Made by a program: the position numbers and the translations under genes. DNA of 64,000 nt from Treponema sp. (GTDB taxonomy: Bacteria > Spirochaetota > Spirochaetia > Treponematales > Breznakiellaceae), in assembly GCA_009781635.1 (NCBI GenBank), contig WQXU01000003.1:1-64000 (forward strand). Reading direction: 5' to 3'. Under the pieces are notes generated by a model that saw nothing but the letters and a program-made list of their open reading frames with translations, did not search any database and was not told the DNA's origin. Positions 25,309 to 35,207 of this stretch are shown one piece after another (the first letter of the stretch is position 1; each line of letters opens with the position of its first letter).

Positions 25309-26112
25309 TTAATCCGCATTGACCTGTGTTCTTTCAACTCCAACTTTAATTCTTTGGATCGAGAGCGCTTTGCCGTCTTTGCCGATATCAAGGTATACTC
25401 CCTGTAATTCCGGCGCTTCCCATGCGTCTTTTGTCCAGTCGGGAATGCCTGTTAAGTATTCTTTTATGCGAGAATTAATGTCACAGCCGCCGACTGAGAT
25501 TTGGCTTCCTGTCCTGCCGGCATCGCTTATGACTGCTGTTCCGCAAGGCATGATAGTCTCATCGGCAGTTTGAACTCTTATGTGCGAACCTATTACAGCA
25601 GAGCAGTGTCCGTCAGCCGCATGGAAAAATGTTCTTTTTTCTGCGCTTGCCTGCGCGTGAAAATCGATTATAACATACGGAGTTTGTTTTCTTAATTTTT
25701 CTGTCAATGCGGGAAGAGCTGTAAAGGGACTGCCGGCATGAAGGCGCGTAAAACCGTTTTGCCCCATAAGAACGGCAACGGCGACTTTTTCATTGCCTGC
25801 TTTAAAAATCCTGTATCCAATGCCCGGAGCCTGCGGGTTTAAATTATCCGGACGCAAAACAAACGGAGTTTTATCAAGGTTTTCTGTAAGATCTTTTTTA
25901 TAAAAGCAGCATTCGCCAAGGGTTATTGCCTGCGCGCCCATTTTATGAATATAGGCCGCATGATTCCGTCCAAGACCGTTTCCTCCTGTTGCGCCGTCTG
26001 CGCAGACAATCAAAAAATCCCAGGGGTAACGCGCTTTTAATTCATTTATTGCTTTTTTAAAAACATAGACACCTGTCTTGCCGACAAGCTCTGCAACATA
26101 CAATATCTTCAT
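25309..26112 (-). CDS. YmdB-like metallophosphoesterase with altered active site
   Basis: This 267-residue protein aligns over its length with YmdB (TIGR00282), a phosphodiesterase acting on 2',3'-cyclic nucleotides. Metal-ligand motifs differ: GDIVG is AELVG (Asp8 to Glu), NGEN is ADG (Glu/Asn lost), GNH is GEC, and HTHVQT is HIRVQT. The IDFHAQASAEK and VISDAGRTG motifs are kept. Activity may be weakened or changed. It overlaps the upstream TPR gene by four bases, implying coupling. Confidence 0.75.
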   Translation of the reverse strand: MKILYVAELVGKTGVYVFKKAINELKARYPWDFLIVCADGATGGNGLGRNHAAYIHKMGAQAITLGECCFYKKDLTENLDKTPFVLRPDNLNPQAPGIGYRIFKAGNEKVAVAVLMGQNGFTRLHAGSPFTALPALTEKLRKQTPYVIIDFHAQASAEKRTFFHAADGHCSAVIGSHIRVQTADETIMPCGTAVISDAGRTGSQISVGGCDINSRIKEYLTGIPDWTKDAWEAPELQGVYLDIGKDGKALSIQRIKVGVERTQVNAD

Positions 26113-26651
26113 TTAGATCCGGATCTGGAAGGTCTGGAGTTATCAAGCCCGCGAAGTATTCGTTCAAATTCCGCCGCAGCCCTGTAATCGCCAAGCTCCC
26201 TGCAGGCATCGCGCAGATTGAACAGAGCATCGCTGAATTGAGGGCACAGGCTTATTGATTTTTCAAAGCAATTGCGGGCTTCCTCAAGATTATTTTCATT
26301 AAAATAAACAACACCCAGATTATTCCAGGTCTTTGGATCATTATTACACCGCAATAAAGCGGATTTATAACATTCAATTGACAGCTCAAATTCATTTAAT
26401 TCATAATAAATAAGGCCAAGGGAATGCCAGGCTTCGATAATTCCTTCGTCTATGATAAGAGAACGCTGAAAACTCTCAATTGCCTCGGTGTACTCGCCTG
26501 TTTTTTGCTGGGCAATGCCCAAATTAAGCCAGAGAAGAGGATTTTCCGGTTCCAGAATTATAGCTTCGCGAAACAGCGGTATCGCTTCATAAGGCTGGTT
26601 TGCCTCGGTTAATGCGACAGCTGAATTGTTTAAAGCGATAGCCGTTTCCAT
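26109..26651 (-). CDS. Tetratricopeptide-repeat protein
   Basis: This protein of 180 residues consists of about four to five TPR units (pattern WxxLGxxYxxxxxYxxAxxxYxxA), with no signal peptide. Such repeats form a scaffold for protein contacts. ATG 26651 is preferred over the in-frame TTG three bases earlier, because a TATACT -10 lies eight bases upstream and no Shine-Dalgarno is visible. It shares its operon with the YmdB-like gene. Confidence 0.8.
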   Translation of the reverse strand: METAIALNNSAVALTEANQPYEAIPLFREAIILEPENPLLWLNLGIAQQKTGEYTEAIESFQRSLIIDEGIIEAWHSLGLIYYELNEFELSIECYKSALLRCNNDPKTWNNLGVVYFNENNLEEARNCFEKSISLCPQFSDALFNLRDACRELGDYRAAAEFERILRGLDNSRPSRSGSK

Positions 26652-26659
26652 CAATAAAC

Positions 26660-26665
26660 AGTATA
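26660..26665 (-). promoter_or_regulatory. -10 element of the TPR gene (leaderless candidate)
   Basis: TATACT on the minus strand ends eight bases before ATG 26651, so the transcript could begin at or within a base of the start codon. No Shine-Dalgarno is seen. A divergent TATAAT lies at 26733-26738. Confidence 0.45.
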
Positions 26666-26736
26666 TCTTAAAAAAAGCTCTTAAACAACTATTTTTTTAA
26701 TATTCGCTCTATTTTTTTTTAATCGATTATAGTATA

Positions 26737-28260
26737 ATGACTATTGTGAAAGACATAAACGAATATAACAGCGGAATGACAGAATACGAGTTTTTTTCCT
26801 TTCTTTATGATAAAATTACAGCAAAGGAAATAACAACATTCTCTAAACTTAAGGAATATACAGCTCCTGCAATGCGCGATAAATGGACGCACGCTGTAAT
26901 CATGAGGGCCTTCCAGTTATTAAAACGGGTTAATTGGGGATTTTTCGCCGCAATTTGCCCAAATACCCAAAAAAAATTATGGAAAGAGATGGTCATTCCG
27001 GACAGGGATTTTCCTGAAGCCGGCGATTTAAAAAAGACGCTTCAAATTTCCAACCTCTATGTTGCAATGCTTGACATACACGGCTATACAAAATTTTGCA
27101 TGGAGTCAAGAAAAAATTTATCAATGATGCATACTCTTGACTGGGCCATCGAAAACGAAGTAAAACGCATCTCCACCCAGTGCGGCGTAATCAGTCAAAG
27201 AGAGCGCGGAGATGAAATGGTTGTTGTTGCAGCAGGCGCAACAGATGCATTAATGGCCACTCTTTGCATAATCGATTATTTTGATAAAACAGAAATAGTT
27301 AACGATCCTTCGATATCAACAAAACGCACGGGCAATGCCGAAGCTCTGCCGGCTTTCAAGATTACAGCGGGGATTACAGGCGGCAATACGCAAAGCCCTC
27401 TTATCATAACAGAAAGGGGAAACCTTGCGGGTTTTCTTCTTAACTCGGGCGCAAGGCTGCAAACAAGGGCAAATGAGCTATCTCCGCAGGATTCCAGAAT
27501 CATGATTGCAAAACAGGTCATGATGAATTATGAGAAAGAGAACAAGGATAACGCTGCAGGCAAATGCATACTGATGCAAAATGATTCTATTTATTTTTTT
27601 GATACAGGGCATATTGAATTTAAGGGTGTAATGATTCCAACCTGCGAAGTTGTTTTTGATAAAAATGAACGCTACAAAGAAAAGTTTGCCGAGGACATGA
27701 CAAGACTGTTTGGTTCCATCCGTGAGAATTTGTGGGAGCAAAGGATATATCAGGATTTAATGGAACTTCTTACAAGGGTTGCTCAATGTATGCCGAAATT
27801 TACATATACGCCTCCCCAGCCGGTTCATGGTATGCAGACAATTACAAATGAATCGTATGTGCAGTTATGCCGCCTTGCAATGAAGGCATATTGCGTTAAT
27901 GAAGACTATTACCTTGCGGTGGATTATCTGCAACAGCTGCTTTCCATAAGCGAAAAGATTCCGTCGTTTGACAGGCTTGTACTTGATTATCTGCAGGGAA
28001 TAAAGGACAAATATCAGCTTCTGCTTGATGCCTTTGAAAAACATATTGACAAGGAAGTTGAAGAAAAAGCGTCTACGATATTTCACGGCGATCATTACAA
28101 GACATGGAATGCCGCAAAAAACGGCGCGCAAATTTATGAAAAGCTGCGCGCAATCGGCCGCAAGAGCAAGGAAATAACAAAGAAGAAGAATCTGTGGCTG
28201 AATATGCTTACTCAGAATAAGGGAAAGATGGAGTTCACCCTCTACTCCGGAAAAAAATAG
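26737..28260 (+). CDS. Class III nucleotidyl cyclase-like protein
   Basis: This 507-residue protein has a central domain (about residues 105-285) resembling class III adenylate/guanylate cyclase: VAMLDIHGYTKF (metal Asp), QRERGDEMVVVA (second Asp) and FLLNSGARLQTRA (Asn and Arg of the transition-state loop). The N-terminal 100 residues and the helical C-terminal 170 are unassigned. It may supply cAMP to the cNMP-binding proteins encoded at 12276 and 13306, though substrate specificity cannot be read from the sequence. ATG 26737 lies inside a TATAAT; GTG 26746 is an alternative that would give a leaderless mRNA. Confidence 0.65.
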   Translation: MTIVKDINEYNSGMTEYEFFSFLYDKITAKEITTFSKLKEYTAPAMRDKWTHAVIMRAFQLLKRVNWGFFAAICPNTQKKLWKEMVIPDRDFPEAGDLKKTLQISNLYVAMLDIHGYTKFCMESRKNLSMMHTLDWAIENEVKRISTQCGVISQRERGDEMVVVAAGATDALMATLCIIDYFDKTEIVNDPSISTKRTGNAEALPAFKITAGITGGNTQSPLIITERGNLAGFLLNSGARLQTRANELSPQDSRIMIAKQVMMNYEKENKDNAAGKCILMQNDSIYFFDTGHIEFKGVMIPTCEVVFDKNERYKEKFAEDMTRLFGSIRENLWEQRIYQDLMELLTRVAQCMPKFTYTPPQPVHGMQTITNESYVQLCRLAMKAYCVNEDYYLAVDYLQQLLSISEKIPSFDRLVLDYLQGIKDKYQLLLDAFEKHIDKEVEEKASTIFHGDHYKTWNAAKNGAQIYEKLRAIGRKSKEITKKKNLWLNMLTQNKGKMEFTLYSGKK

Positions 28261-28289
28261 GCATATACATTCTTAATATAGACTTTAAT

Positions 28290-29540
28290 TTACGCAATGT
28301 CCAAATCAGGATCAGTTTTACCAAGCTGACTTGCCGTCTTTTTTTTCATGAATATAACCAATAGAAGAGCTGCAATCAATGACAAACAGGCTCCGAAGAT
28401 AAAAGGAACGGAAGAGCCGAAGACTGTCCATAATAAGCCAGCTATCACGCTTGCAGGCAGCAGTGCTATTCCCGCAACTGTAGAATGCAGCCCCAGCATA
28501 GTTCCCTTTAATTCCACAGGCGCGATTTCCGCAACAAAGGCGCGTTCTACGCCTGTTATCATGGCGGTATAAATTCCGTAAAGCGCAAAAACTGTAATCA
28601 TTGAAAGTTTTGATCCTGCAATTGCAAACCCAAAATAACACAGGGCAAAAATAATATAACCCGGCACAAGCAGGTTTTTTCGTCCGATTTTGTCAGACAA
28701 TTTTCCAAGCGGCATGGAAAGGGCAGCCGCAACAATATGGTAAATCATGAAAAGCAGGATAACATCAATTTCGTTAAAACCGGAATCGCTTGCCTTAAGA
28801 ATCATGAATGCCTTGGATGAGTTCCCCAGGGTAAAAATAAAAACAACAAGTAAATATAATTTTAACTGAGAGTCAATTTTTTTTATATTTTTCCAGAATG
28901 GTTCGCGTATAAGCGTTTCTGCCTTCCTGCTGTACATTGCATTATTAACGGAAATGAGCAGTTTTTTTTCTTTTACAAAAATAAACATGATTAGCCCAAG
29001 AGCCGCAGGAATCATGGAAAGGGCAAAAAGATATTTGTAATTAAAATCGCCGCTTTGTTCCCTAAGCAGCATAAAAACAATGAATATTCCAAGAGCTGCG
29101 CCGAACATATCAAGTGCCTTATGAAGTCCAAACGCCTTGCCCATGTTCTTTGCGTCCGTGCTTTCACTTACAAGAACATCGCGGGGAGCAGTGCGTATCC
29201 CCTTGCCGAGTCTGTCAATAACTTTTGCGCCAAGTATTCCAAGCCAGGAGCTTGCGAATATTAAAAGGGCCTTATATATAAAGCCGGCGGCGTAACCTGA
29301 GAATGCAAGTAATTTTTTCTTTTGAAACCTGTCTGTGAGGTAACCTGAATAAACCTTTAAAAGACTGGCAAGGCTTTCCGCTATTCCTTCAATAATCCCT
29401 ACAAGCACATGGGTTGCGCCGAAAGCGCCGACAAGATAAAGCGGAATTAAAGGGTAAACCATTTCCGTGCTTAGATCCGTAAAAAAACTTATAAGGCCAA
29501 GAAAAAATATATTCAGCATATTGGTATTTAAGTATGACAA
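28290..29540 (-). CDS. Major facilitator superfamily transporter
   Basis: This 416-residue membrane protein has about 12 hydrophobic segments in two halves, with the MFS motif-A-like DRFQKKK loop after TM2 and KLSDKIGRKNL in the second half. The substrate is unknown. The segment DRLGKGIRTAPRDVL is typical of a subgroup often annotated as drug or metabolite exporters. The first start is TTG 29540; ATG 29519 (MLNIFFLGLISFF) is also plausible. Convergent with the cyclase-like gene. Confidence 0.8.
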   Translation of the reverse strand: MSYLNTNMLNIFFLGLISFFTDLSTEMVYPLIPLYLVGAFGATHVLVGIIEGIAESLASLLKVYSGYLTDRFQKKKLLAFSGYAAGFIYKALLIFASSWLGILGAKVIDRLGKGIRTAPRDVLVSESTDAKNMGKAFGLHKALDMFGAALGIFIVFMLLREQSGDFNYKYLFALSMIPAALGLIMFIFVKEKKLLISVNNAMYSRKAETLIREPFWKNIKKIDSQLKLYLLVVFIFTLGNSSKAFMILKASDSGFNEIDVILLFMIYHIVAAALSMPLGKLSDKIGRKNLLVPGYIIFALCYFGFAIAGSKLSMITVFALYGIYTAMITGVERAFVAEIAPVELKGTMLGLHSTVAGIALLPASVIAGLLWTVFGSSVPFIFGACLSLIAALLLVIFMKKKTASQLGKTDPDLDIA

Positions 29541-29654
29541 AAATAGCGTAAAACATCAATATTTTGGCTAATATGTCACTTATTATTAATATTTACCATT
29601 TTTTTATTTGACTTTCGGCTATATGACCGTAATAATTATAAAAAGGAGTAAAAT

Positions 29655-31739
29655 GTGAGATTAAGTATAAAAATACCATTATATTTTGGAATTATAATAG
29701 CAGTTATAGCGGTTGGAATTACAATTGTATCAACAACAACAAGTTCCAGAATTCTAAGAGAAACCCTTATGGACACAATGTATGCAGAGGCCTATGCCAA
29801 TTCTGAAATTGTAAGTGAAAGGCTGGGCAGACAACTCGATACTCTTTCAGAATTTGCAAACCGCGCAGTTATGCGAAGCATGGACTGGGAGCAAATCCAG
29901 CCTTACCTTGTTCCTGTTATGCCTCGCATTGATGCCTTGGATTTGGCTCTTGTTTTTCCCAACGGCAATGCGTTTTCCGTATCGTCCGGCAGTATTATAG
30001 AAGTAGGAGATCGGGATTACATCAGATCGGCTTTTAGAGGGGAGCGGCGCATTCAGGTAGTAGTTAACAGAAGAAATGATGTTATTTCTACAATGTTTGC
30101 GGTTCCAATTTACCAGGGTGAGGATCATAACTCGAATATCGTCGGGGTTCTGTTATGTAATAAAGACGGAATGCTGATTTCAGATATGGTAGTCGCGCTT
30201 AATACAAGTATGAATACAGGGCATTATCTTATTGTAGATGTAGACGGATCGTTTATTGGACATCAGAACAGAAATATGGTAAGAGAGCAGTTTAACCCTG
30301 TAACCCAGGTTTTGCAGGATCCCTCTTTACGCACACTGGCTGATATGATAACAACTGCTTACAGGGAAAGGGAAGGATATGCCAATTATATCTTTAACGG
30401 GGAGCAGAGAATAGGTTTTTACACTTATATTGCCGATTTTCCGTGGAAGATTATATATTCAATAGCGGCGAAAGAACTTGATAATGAAATAAAAATGATC
30501 CGTGATTCTGTTATGTGGATGGCTTTTGGTTTATTATTCATAGCTCTTATTATTGCGTTTTTTATCGGAAGATCAATTTCCAAACCAATTCATAATGTAG
30601 CAGAGACATTAAAAGATATAGCCGAGGGAGAAGGGGATTTAACGCATACAATCGTTATTCATTCAAAAGATGAAATAGGCGATCTTGCAAAGTACTTTAA
30701 TGAAACCCTGGACAAGATAAAAAATCTTGTTATTAATATAAGAGCGGAAGCAAATTCGCTGACTGCTACAGGCTCGGATCTTGCAAGTAATATGAACCAG
30801 ACTGCCGCTGCGGTAAACGAGATAACTTCAAATATTCAAAGCGTTAAAAGCCGTATAATAAGCCAGAGCGCGAGTGTAACAGAAACTCATGCCACAATGG
30901 AACAGGTTACAGTCAACATAGGCAAGTTAAATGACCATGTTGAAAATCAAAGCTCCAACATTGCGCAGGCATCGTCCGCAATTGAGCAGATGGTAGCCAA
31001 TACAAGATCTGTTACAGATACGCTTGTTAAAAACGCAGCCAATGTAAAGACGCTTATGGGAGCATCTGAAGTAGGACGCGCAGGGCTTAATGAGGTTGCA
31101 GAAGATATCCAGGAAATCTCGCGGGAATCAGAGGGCCTTCTTGAAATTAACACAATGATGGAAAGCATAGCAAGCCAGACAAACCTCCTGTCGATGAATG
31201 CGGCGATTGAAGCGGCTCATGCCGGAGAAGCCGGCAAGGGTTTTGCCGTTGTAGCGAACGAGATCCGCAAGCTGGCTGAATCCTCTGGGCAGCAGTCCAA
31301 GACAATCAGTATTATTCTTAAAAAGATAAAGGAATCAATAGACAAGATTACAATTGCTACGAATAATGTTTTGAATAAATTTGAAGCTATCGATTCAAAC
31401 GTAAGAATTGTCGCCCAGCAGCAGGAAAATATCCGTCATGCAATGGAAGAGCAGGACACCGGATCTAAACAGATACTGGAAGGCGTAGGTAATATAAATG
31501 TGATTACAGGCCATGTAAAGAGAAGTTCTCAGGAAATGCTTGAAGGCTCTGAAGAGGTAATCAGGGAAAGTGAAAACCTTGAAAAAATCACACTGGAAAT
31601 AACATCCGGCATGAATGAAATGGCTACAGGCGCTGATGAAATAAATGTGGCAGTTCATCATGTTAATGAAATAACCGTGAAAAACCGCGAAAATATTGAC
31701 CACTTAATGAAAGAGGTTTCACGGTTTAAGGTAGATTAA
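29655..31739 (+). CDS. Methyl-accepting chemotaxis protein
   Basis: This 694-residue protein has TM1 at about residues 8-30, a periplasmic dCache ligand-binding region to about 290, TM2 near 295-315, HAMP to about 370 and a signalling domain with the hairpin tip [20 protein letters not shown]. It would signal through CheW/CheA. It starts at GTG 29655 with AAAGGAG six bases upstream. The ligand is not predictable from the sequence. No other chemotaxis gene is nearby, so it is an orphan receptor. Confidence 0.93.
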   Translation: MRLSIKIPLYFGIIIAVIAVGITIVSTTTSSRILRETLMDTMYAEAYANSEIVSERLGRQLDTLSEFANRAVMRSMDWEQIQPYLVPVMPRIDALDLALVFPNGNAFSVSSGSIIEVGDRDYIRSAFRGERRIQVVVNRRNDVISTMFAVPIYQGEDHNSNIVGVLLCNKDGMLISDMVVALNTSMNTGHYLIVDVDGSFIGHQNRNMVREQFNPVTQVLQDPSLRTLADMITTAYREREGYANYIFNGEQRIGFYTYIADFPWKIIYSIAAKELDNEIKMIRDSVMWMAFGLLFIALIIAFFIGRSISKPIHNVAETLKDIAEGEGDLTHTIVIHSKDEIGDLAKYFNETLDKIKNLVINIRAEANSLTATGSDLASNMNQTAAAVNEITSNIQSVKSRIISQSASVTETHATMEQVTVNIGKLNDHVENQSSNIAQASSAIEQMVANTRSVTDTLVKNAANVKTLMGASEVGRAGLNEVAEDIQEISRESEGLLEINTMMESIASQTNLLSMNAAIEAAHAGEAGKGFAVVANEIRKLAESSGQQSKTISIILKKIKESIDKITIATNNVLNKFEAIDSNVRIVAQQQENIRHAMEEQDTGSKQILEGVGNINVITGHVKRSSQEMLEGSEEVIRESENLEKITLEITSGMNEMATGADEINVAVHHVNEITVKNRENIDHLMKEVSRFKVD

Positions 31740-32447
31740 TTAGTATACGGCGAAGGGAATTATTTCTGTAACCTGTACTCTGAATCTGGCTGATACCGCC
31801 CAGCGGCCGGCGTCGATAAAAAACCGCGGGAAGGATGCAAGGCTTAAAAAACCTGTTACTTCCCTTGGGCGGTTTCTTTCAGAACCTCTTAGCATTGTGC
31901 GAAGCGCGATTCTTGCCGCATCTTCCAGCGCCATTTGTTTTACAGCTATCCAGCCAGGGTAAACTTCCAGATATGAGGGGCTGTAGCCAAGTCCCTGCGC
32001 GTTTCTTATCGTTCCCGATCGCCAGACCTGCATTCTTTGGGCTAATCTGTTTGTTAAATCATAATCTGTCCACACTCTAAGGCGCATATCACTTACTTCC
32101 ATATCTGTAATGTGCAAAGCCGGATCATTTGTCTGTATCGATCCTAAAAGTTCAAGTTCAATGACTTCATCTATCTGTCTTGCCCTCTCTCCAACTTGAT
32201 ATTTAAATGACCAGCCGTAAAGCATTGCAGCAAAATAAAGGACGGCTTCCTCAAGCGCGCGCTCCCTTGCCCTCGGAATATCAAGAGGGTATTCTTCGTC
32301 CACATGGCCTGCATAAATAGGCTCAAGGTCTATGAATACTTCTCCGCGCAGAACATATTGATATACGCCGGGTTCTGTGCCCTGCGCGCAAAGAGTTTCC
32401 AAAATGGCTGCTGCGATTAATATGAAAATAAGACTTTTACGGATCAT
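31740..32447 (-). CDS. Secreted protein of unknown function
   Basis: This 235-residue protein has a signal peptide (SLIFILIAAAILETLCAQG) and cleaves after Ala or possibly at Cys20. The middle has ARERALEEAVLYFAAML, similar to segments in spirochete periplasmic proteins of the LPP20 or FlgT-like type, but no family is certain. AAGGAGTTCC precedes the ATG, directly after the proC stop, so it may belong to the trpS-proC operon. Its stop codon abuts that of the chemoreceptor. Confidence 0.7.
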   Translation of the reverse strand: MIRKSLIFILIAAAILETLCAQGTEPGVYQYVLRGEVFIDLEPIYAGHVDEEYPLDIPRARERALEEAVLYFAAMLYGWSFKYQVGERARQIDEVIELELLGSIQTNDPALHITDMEVSDMRLRVWTDYDLTNRLAQRMQVWRSGTIRNAQGLGYSPSYLEVYPGWIAVKQMALEDAARIALRTMLRGSERNRPREVTGFLSLASFPRFFIDAGRWAVSARFRVQVTEIIPFAVY

Positions 32448-32459
32448 TGGAACTCCTTG

Positions 32460-33262
32460 CTAGCCTAATTCAGCGGAACGTTTCCATGCGGCTTCTACGG
32501 CTTTTATAACTGTGGAGCGAAACGCGCCGTCTTCCAAAGCGGCAATGCCTGCTATTGTTGTGCCGCCCGGGGATGTTACCATATCTTTAAGTTCTCCCGG
32601 ATGTTTTCCGGTTTCCTGAATCATTGCCGCAGCTCAAGCACTGTTTGAGCGGCATAACAGACTGATTTTTCCCTTGGAAGTCCTGCGCGCACTCCTCCGT
32701 CCGCCAGCGCATCTATAAACAAATACACAAATGCCGGCCCTGAACCTGAAAGCCCTGTTACAGCATTCATAAGCTGTTCATCAACTTTGTCAATAATTCC
32801 TGCGTTTCCAAGAATTTTTTCAAGCTCTCTTATTTTTTCTTCCGGTACTTCGGGTGAACATGTCATTATAATCATGCCTTTGCCAATCAGCGCGGGTGTA
32901 TTGGGCATAATTCTTACAACAGGTATTTTTTCTCCGATGACCGATTGAATTTTTTCTGTTGTCCAGCCTGCAGCCATGGATACAAGAACAGGTTCGTTAT
33001 TTTCTTTATGTCTTTTTTTCATGGCGGCTGCGATTTCAGCTAACACCTGTGATAAAACCTGCGGCTTGACTGCAAGAAAAATTATGTCGCCGGTGACGGC
33101 AGCCTCGCAATTTGACGGCAGCACGCCGGCTCCAAGAGAATCTGCGGCCTTTCTTGCTTTATTTGCATCCGCATCTGTAAAAAAAACATCCTTCCCTTTT
33201 GCGGCTCCTTTCATTAATGCGAAACCCATATTGCCGCTTCCAATACAACAAATTACACTCAT
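32460..33262 (-). pseudogene. proC: Pyrroline-5-carboxylate reductase with a frameshift
   Basis: The N-terminal 213 codons encode a normal ProC (CIGSGNMGFALMKG Rossmann motif, LAVKPQ, MPNTPALIGKGM, GLSGSGPAFVYLFI). Near 32633-32640 the frame is lost by one base after AAQTVLEL; the other frame carries on at once as [18 protein letters not shown], then [21 protein letters not shown] to the stop TAG at 32460. The C-terminal homology is intact, so the frameshift is recent, a read error, or programmed. Proline synthesis from glutamate would fail if the break is real. Confidence 0.85.
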
Positions 33263-33275
33263 TATTACTCCGGTA

Positions 33276-34271
33276 TCAGTCTACTCCTGCCGCTTTGCGG
33301 AAACGGTTTATTGTTGACTGCGCTATTGGCCGCGCTTTTTCCGCTCCCTGCTTTAAAATTTTATCAAGAGACGGAATGTCTGCCATTATTTCATCGTAAC
33401 GCCTGCGAATTGGAGCAAGGGTGCGATCAACAACCCTGAACAATTCTTCCTTTGCATCTCCCCAGCCCATTCCTCCTGCGCGGTAACGGTTTGCAAGATC
33501 AGTTTCTTCCTGGGGTTCTGCAAACAGTTTATAAAGCTGGAAAATTTGGCTTTCATCGGGATTTTTCGGCTCTTCTACAGTCTGTGAATTTGTTGTTATG
33601 CGCATAATTGTTTTGCGTAACTGTTTTTCCGGCGTAAAGAGCGGGATAATATTGCCGTAACTCTTGCTCATTTTGCGCCCGTCAAGTCCCGGTATAAGGG
33701 CCGTATTCTCCTGAACTGCCGCCTGAGGCACTTTAAGCACCTGCTTTCCGTAATTGGCATTTACTGACTGCGCAATATCCTGCGCCATCTCAATATGCTG
33801 AACCTGATCCTTTCCGACAGGCACTACATCAGAATCAAAAATTATAATATCCGCCGCCATCAATACAGGATATGTAAAAAGACCCATATTTATGCCTGCA
33901 TCGGTATCATCGCCTTTTTCAGCATTATCCTGGACTGCCGCCTTGTAGGCATGCGCGCGGTTCATAAGCCCCTTTGCGGTAAATGCCATGAGCATTGCAT
34001 TAAGCTCAAATACTTCGGGGATGGAACTTTGCCTGTAAAAAATTACCTTTTCCGGATCCAGACCGGATGCAAGCCAGCCTGCCGCAACCTGCCTTATTGT
34101 AGTGTTAAGCTCCTTTGGATCTTTCATGGTGTTAAGCGCATGATAGTCGGCGATAAAATACCGGGCGTCATACTCGTTTGCAAGTTCCAAAGCAGGTTTA
34201 ATCGCGCCAAAGTAGTTGCCGATGTGCAAATCACCGGTTGGTTTTATACCGGTAAGCGATATTTTTTTCAT
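33276..34271 (-). CDS. trpS: Tryptophanyl-tRNA synthetase
   Basis: This 331-residue class I synthetase has the HIGH-type motif PTGDLHIGNYFGAI at the N-terminus and KMSKSYGN near residues 198-205. Length matches bacterial TrpS. It charges tRNA-Trp. proC begins 13 bases downstream on the same strand. The divergent gene on the plus strand starts 21 bases upstream. Confidence 0.95.
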   Translation of the reverse strand: MKKISLTGIKPTGDLHIGNYFGAIKPALELANEYDARYFIADYHALNTMKDPKELNTTIRQVAAGWLASGLDPEKVIFYRQSSIPEVFELNAMLMAFTAKGLMNRAHAYKAAVQDNAEKGDDTDAGINMGLFTYPVLMAADIIIFDSDVVPVGKDQVQHIEMAQDIAQSVNANYGKQVLKVPQAAVQENTALIPGLDGRKMSKSYGNIIPLFTPEKQLRKTIMRITTNSQTVEEPKNPDESQIFQLYKLFAEPQEETDLANRYRAGGMGWGDAKEELFRVVDRTLAPIRRRYDEIMADIPSLDKILKQGAEKARPIAQSTINRFRKAAGVD

Positions 34272-34291
34272 AAAGACACTGTAGCGATTTT

Positions 34292-34681
34292 ATGATAGAT
34301 TGTAAAGCAATGAGAACATGGGTAAAAATATTTGATATTGTTATTATCCTGCTTGTTGCATCTGTTACTTTTTTTGCAGCCTATATGGCGTACATTAAAC
34401 CGCAGGGCAGTTCTCAAGTGCTGATAAGAGGGCAGGGCGGAGAATGGACCTATCCCCTGAATGCCGAGGAAAGGGTTACTGTACAGGGGCCGCTTGGAAA
34501 TACAGTTGTAAGGCTTTTTGAAAACCGCGCCTGGATAGAATCATCGCCTTGTGAAAATAAGACATGTATAGCCGCAGGCTCCGTTTCCAGTCAGGGTCAG
34601 TGGACAGCCTGTCTTCCCAACAATGTTCTTCTAATAATACAGGGCATAAGGGATCATGATGTTGACAGCGTTGCCTGGTAA
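34292..34681 (+). CDS. NusG domain II-like exported/membrane protein
   Basis: This 129-residue protein has one TM segment (residues 14-32) followed by a NusG_II-like beta domain with ENRAWIESSPCENKTCIAAGSV, which includes a CxxxxC pair. Proteins of this type are found next to Gx/heptaprenyl-synthase-I-like and ApbE-type genes, as here. The first ATG is used; ATG 34310 is an alternative. It overlaps the next gene. Confidence 0.75.
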   Translation: MIDCKAMRTWVKIFDIVIILLVASVTFFAAYMAYIKPQGSSQVLIRGQGGEWTYPLNAEERVTVQGPLGNTVVRLFENRAWIESSPCENKTCIAAGSVSSQGQWTACLPNNVLLIIQGIRDHDVDSVAW

Positions 34682-35207
34682 TCCTGATGCAAACCTTGCC
34701 CGCAATTTGCGCATGCTTGGCGCTTTCTGTCTTTTTCTTTCCGCCATTGAATATATGATACCAAAGCCTCTGCCCTTTATGCGCATTGGACTTGCAAATC
34801 TGCCCTTAATGCTTGCCTGTAATATCTTCCCTCTGCGATCTTTTCTTGTTCTTGTTTGCGTGAAAATAATGGGTCAGGCGCTGATTACAGGAACGTTATT
34901 TTCATACATTTTTCTTTTTTCCATGACAGGAACTTTTTTGTCTGCTCTTTTAATGTATTTTCTCTGTAATGCACCCTGGAAAAACAGGATAACATTTATC
35001 GGTATTGGGACAGCGGGCGCTTTTATTTCCAACCTTTCGCAGTTATCCCTTGCCCATGTTTTTATTTTTCGCGGGAATGTTTTCTATATTGCGCCGCCGT
35101 TTCTGGCAGCCGGTCTTGTTACAGGCATTGTTTTGGGAGTTTTTTGCGAGGTGTTTACAAGAAAATCCGTCTGGTACCGGAATAATATTAAGGGCAGCAG
35201 TGTATGA
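34656..35207 (+). CDS. Gx transporter-family protein (Hpre_diP_synt_I-like)
   Basis: This 183-residue membrane protein has about five to six TM segments with the family motif PKPLPFMRIGLANLPLML. The name 'heptaprenyl diphosphate synthase component I' is a legacy label; the family resembles ECF substrate-binding subunits. AAGGG precedes ATG 34656, which overlaps the NusG_II gene by 26 bases. Its neighbours suggest transport linked to flavin or redox functions (inference). Confidence 0.8.
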   Translation: MMLTALPGNPDANLARNLRMLGAFCLFLSAIEYMIPKPLPFMRIGLANLPLMLACNIFPLRSFLVLVCVKIMGQALITGTLFSYIFLFSMTGTFLSALLMYFLCNAPWKNRITFIGIGTAGAFISNLSQLSLAHVFIFRGNVFYIAPPFLAAGLVTGIVLGVFCEVFTRKSVWYRNNIKGSSV

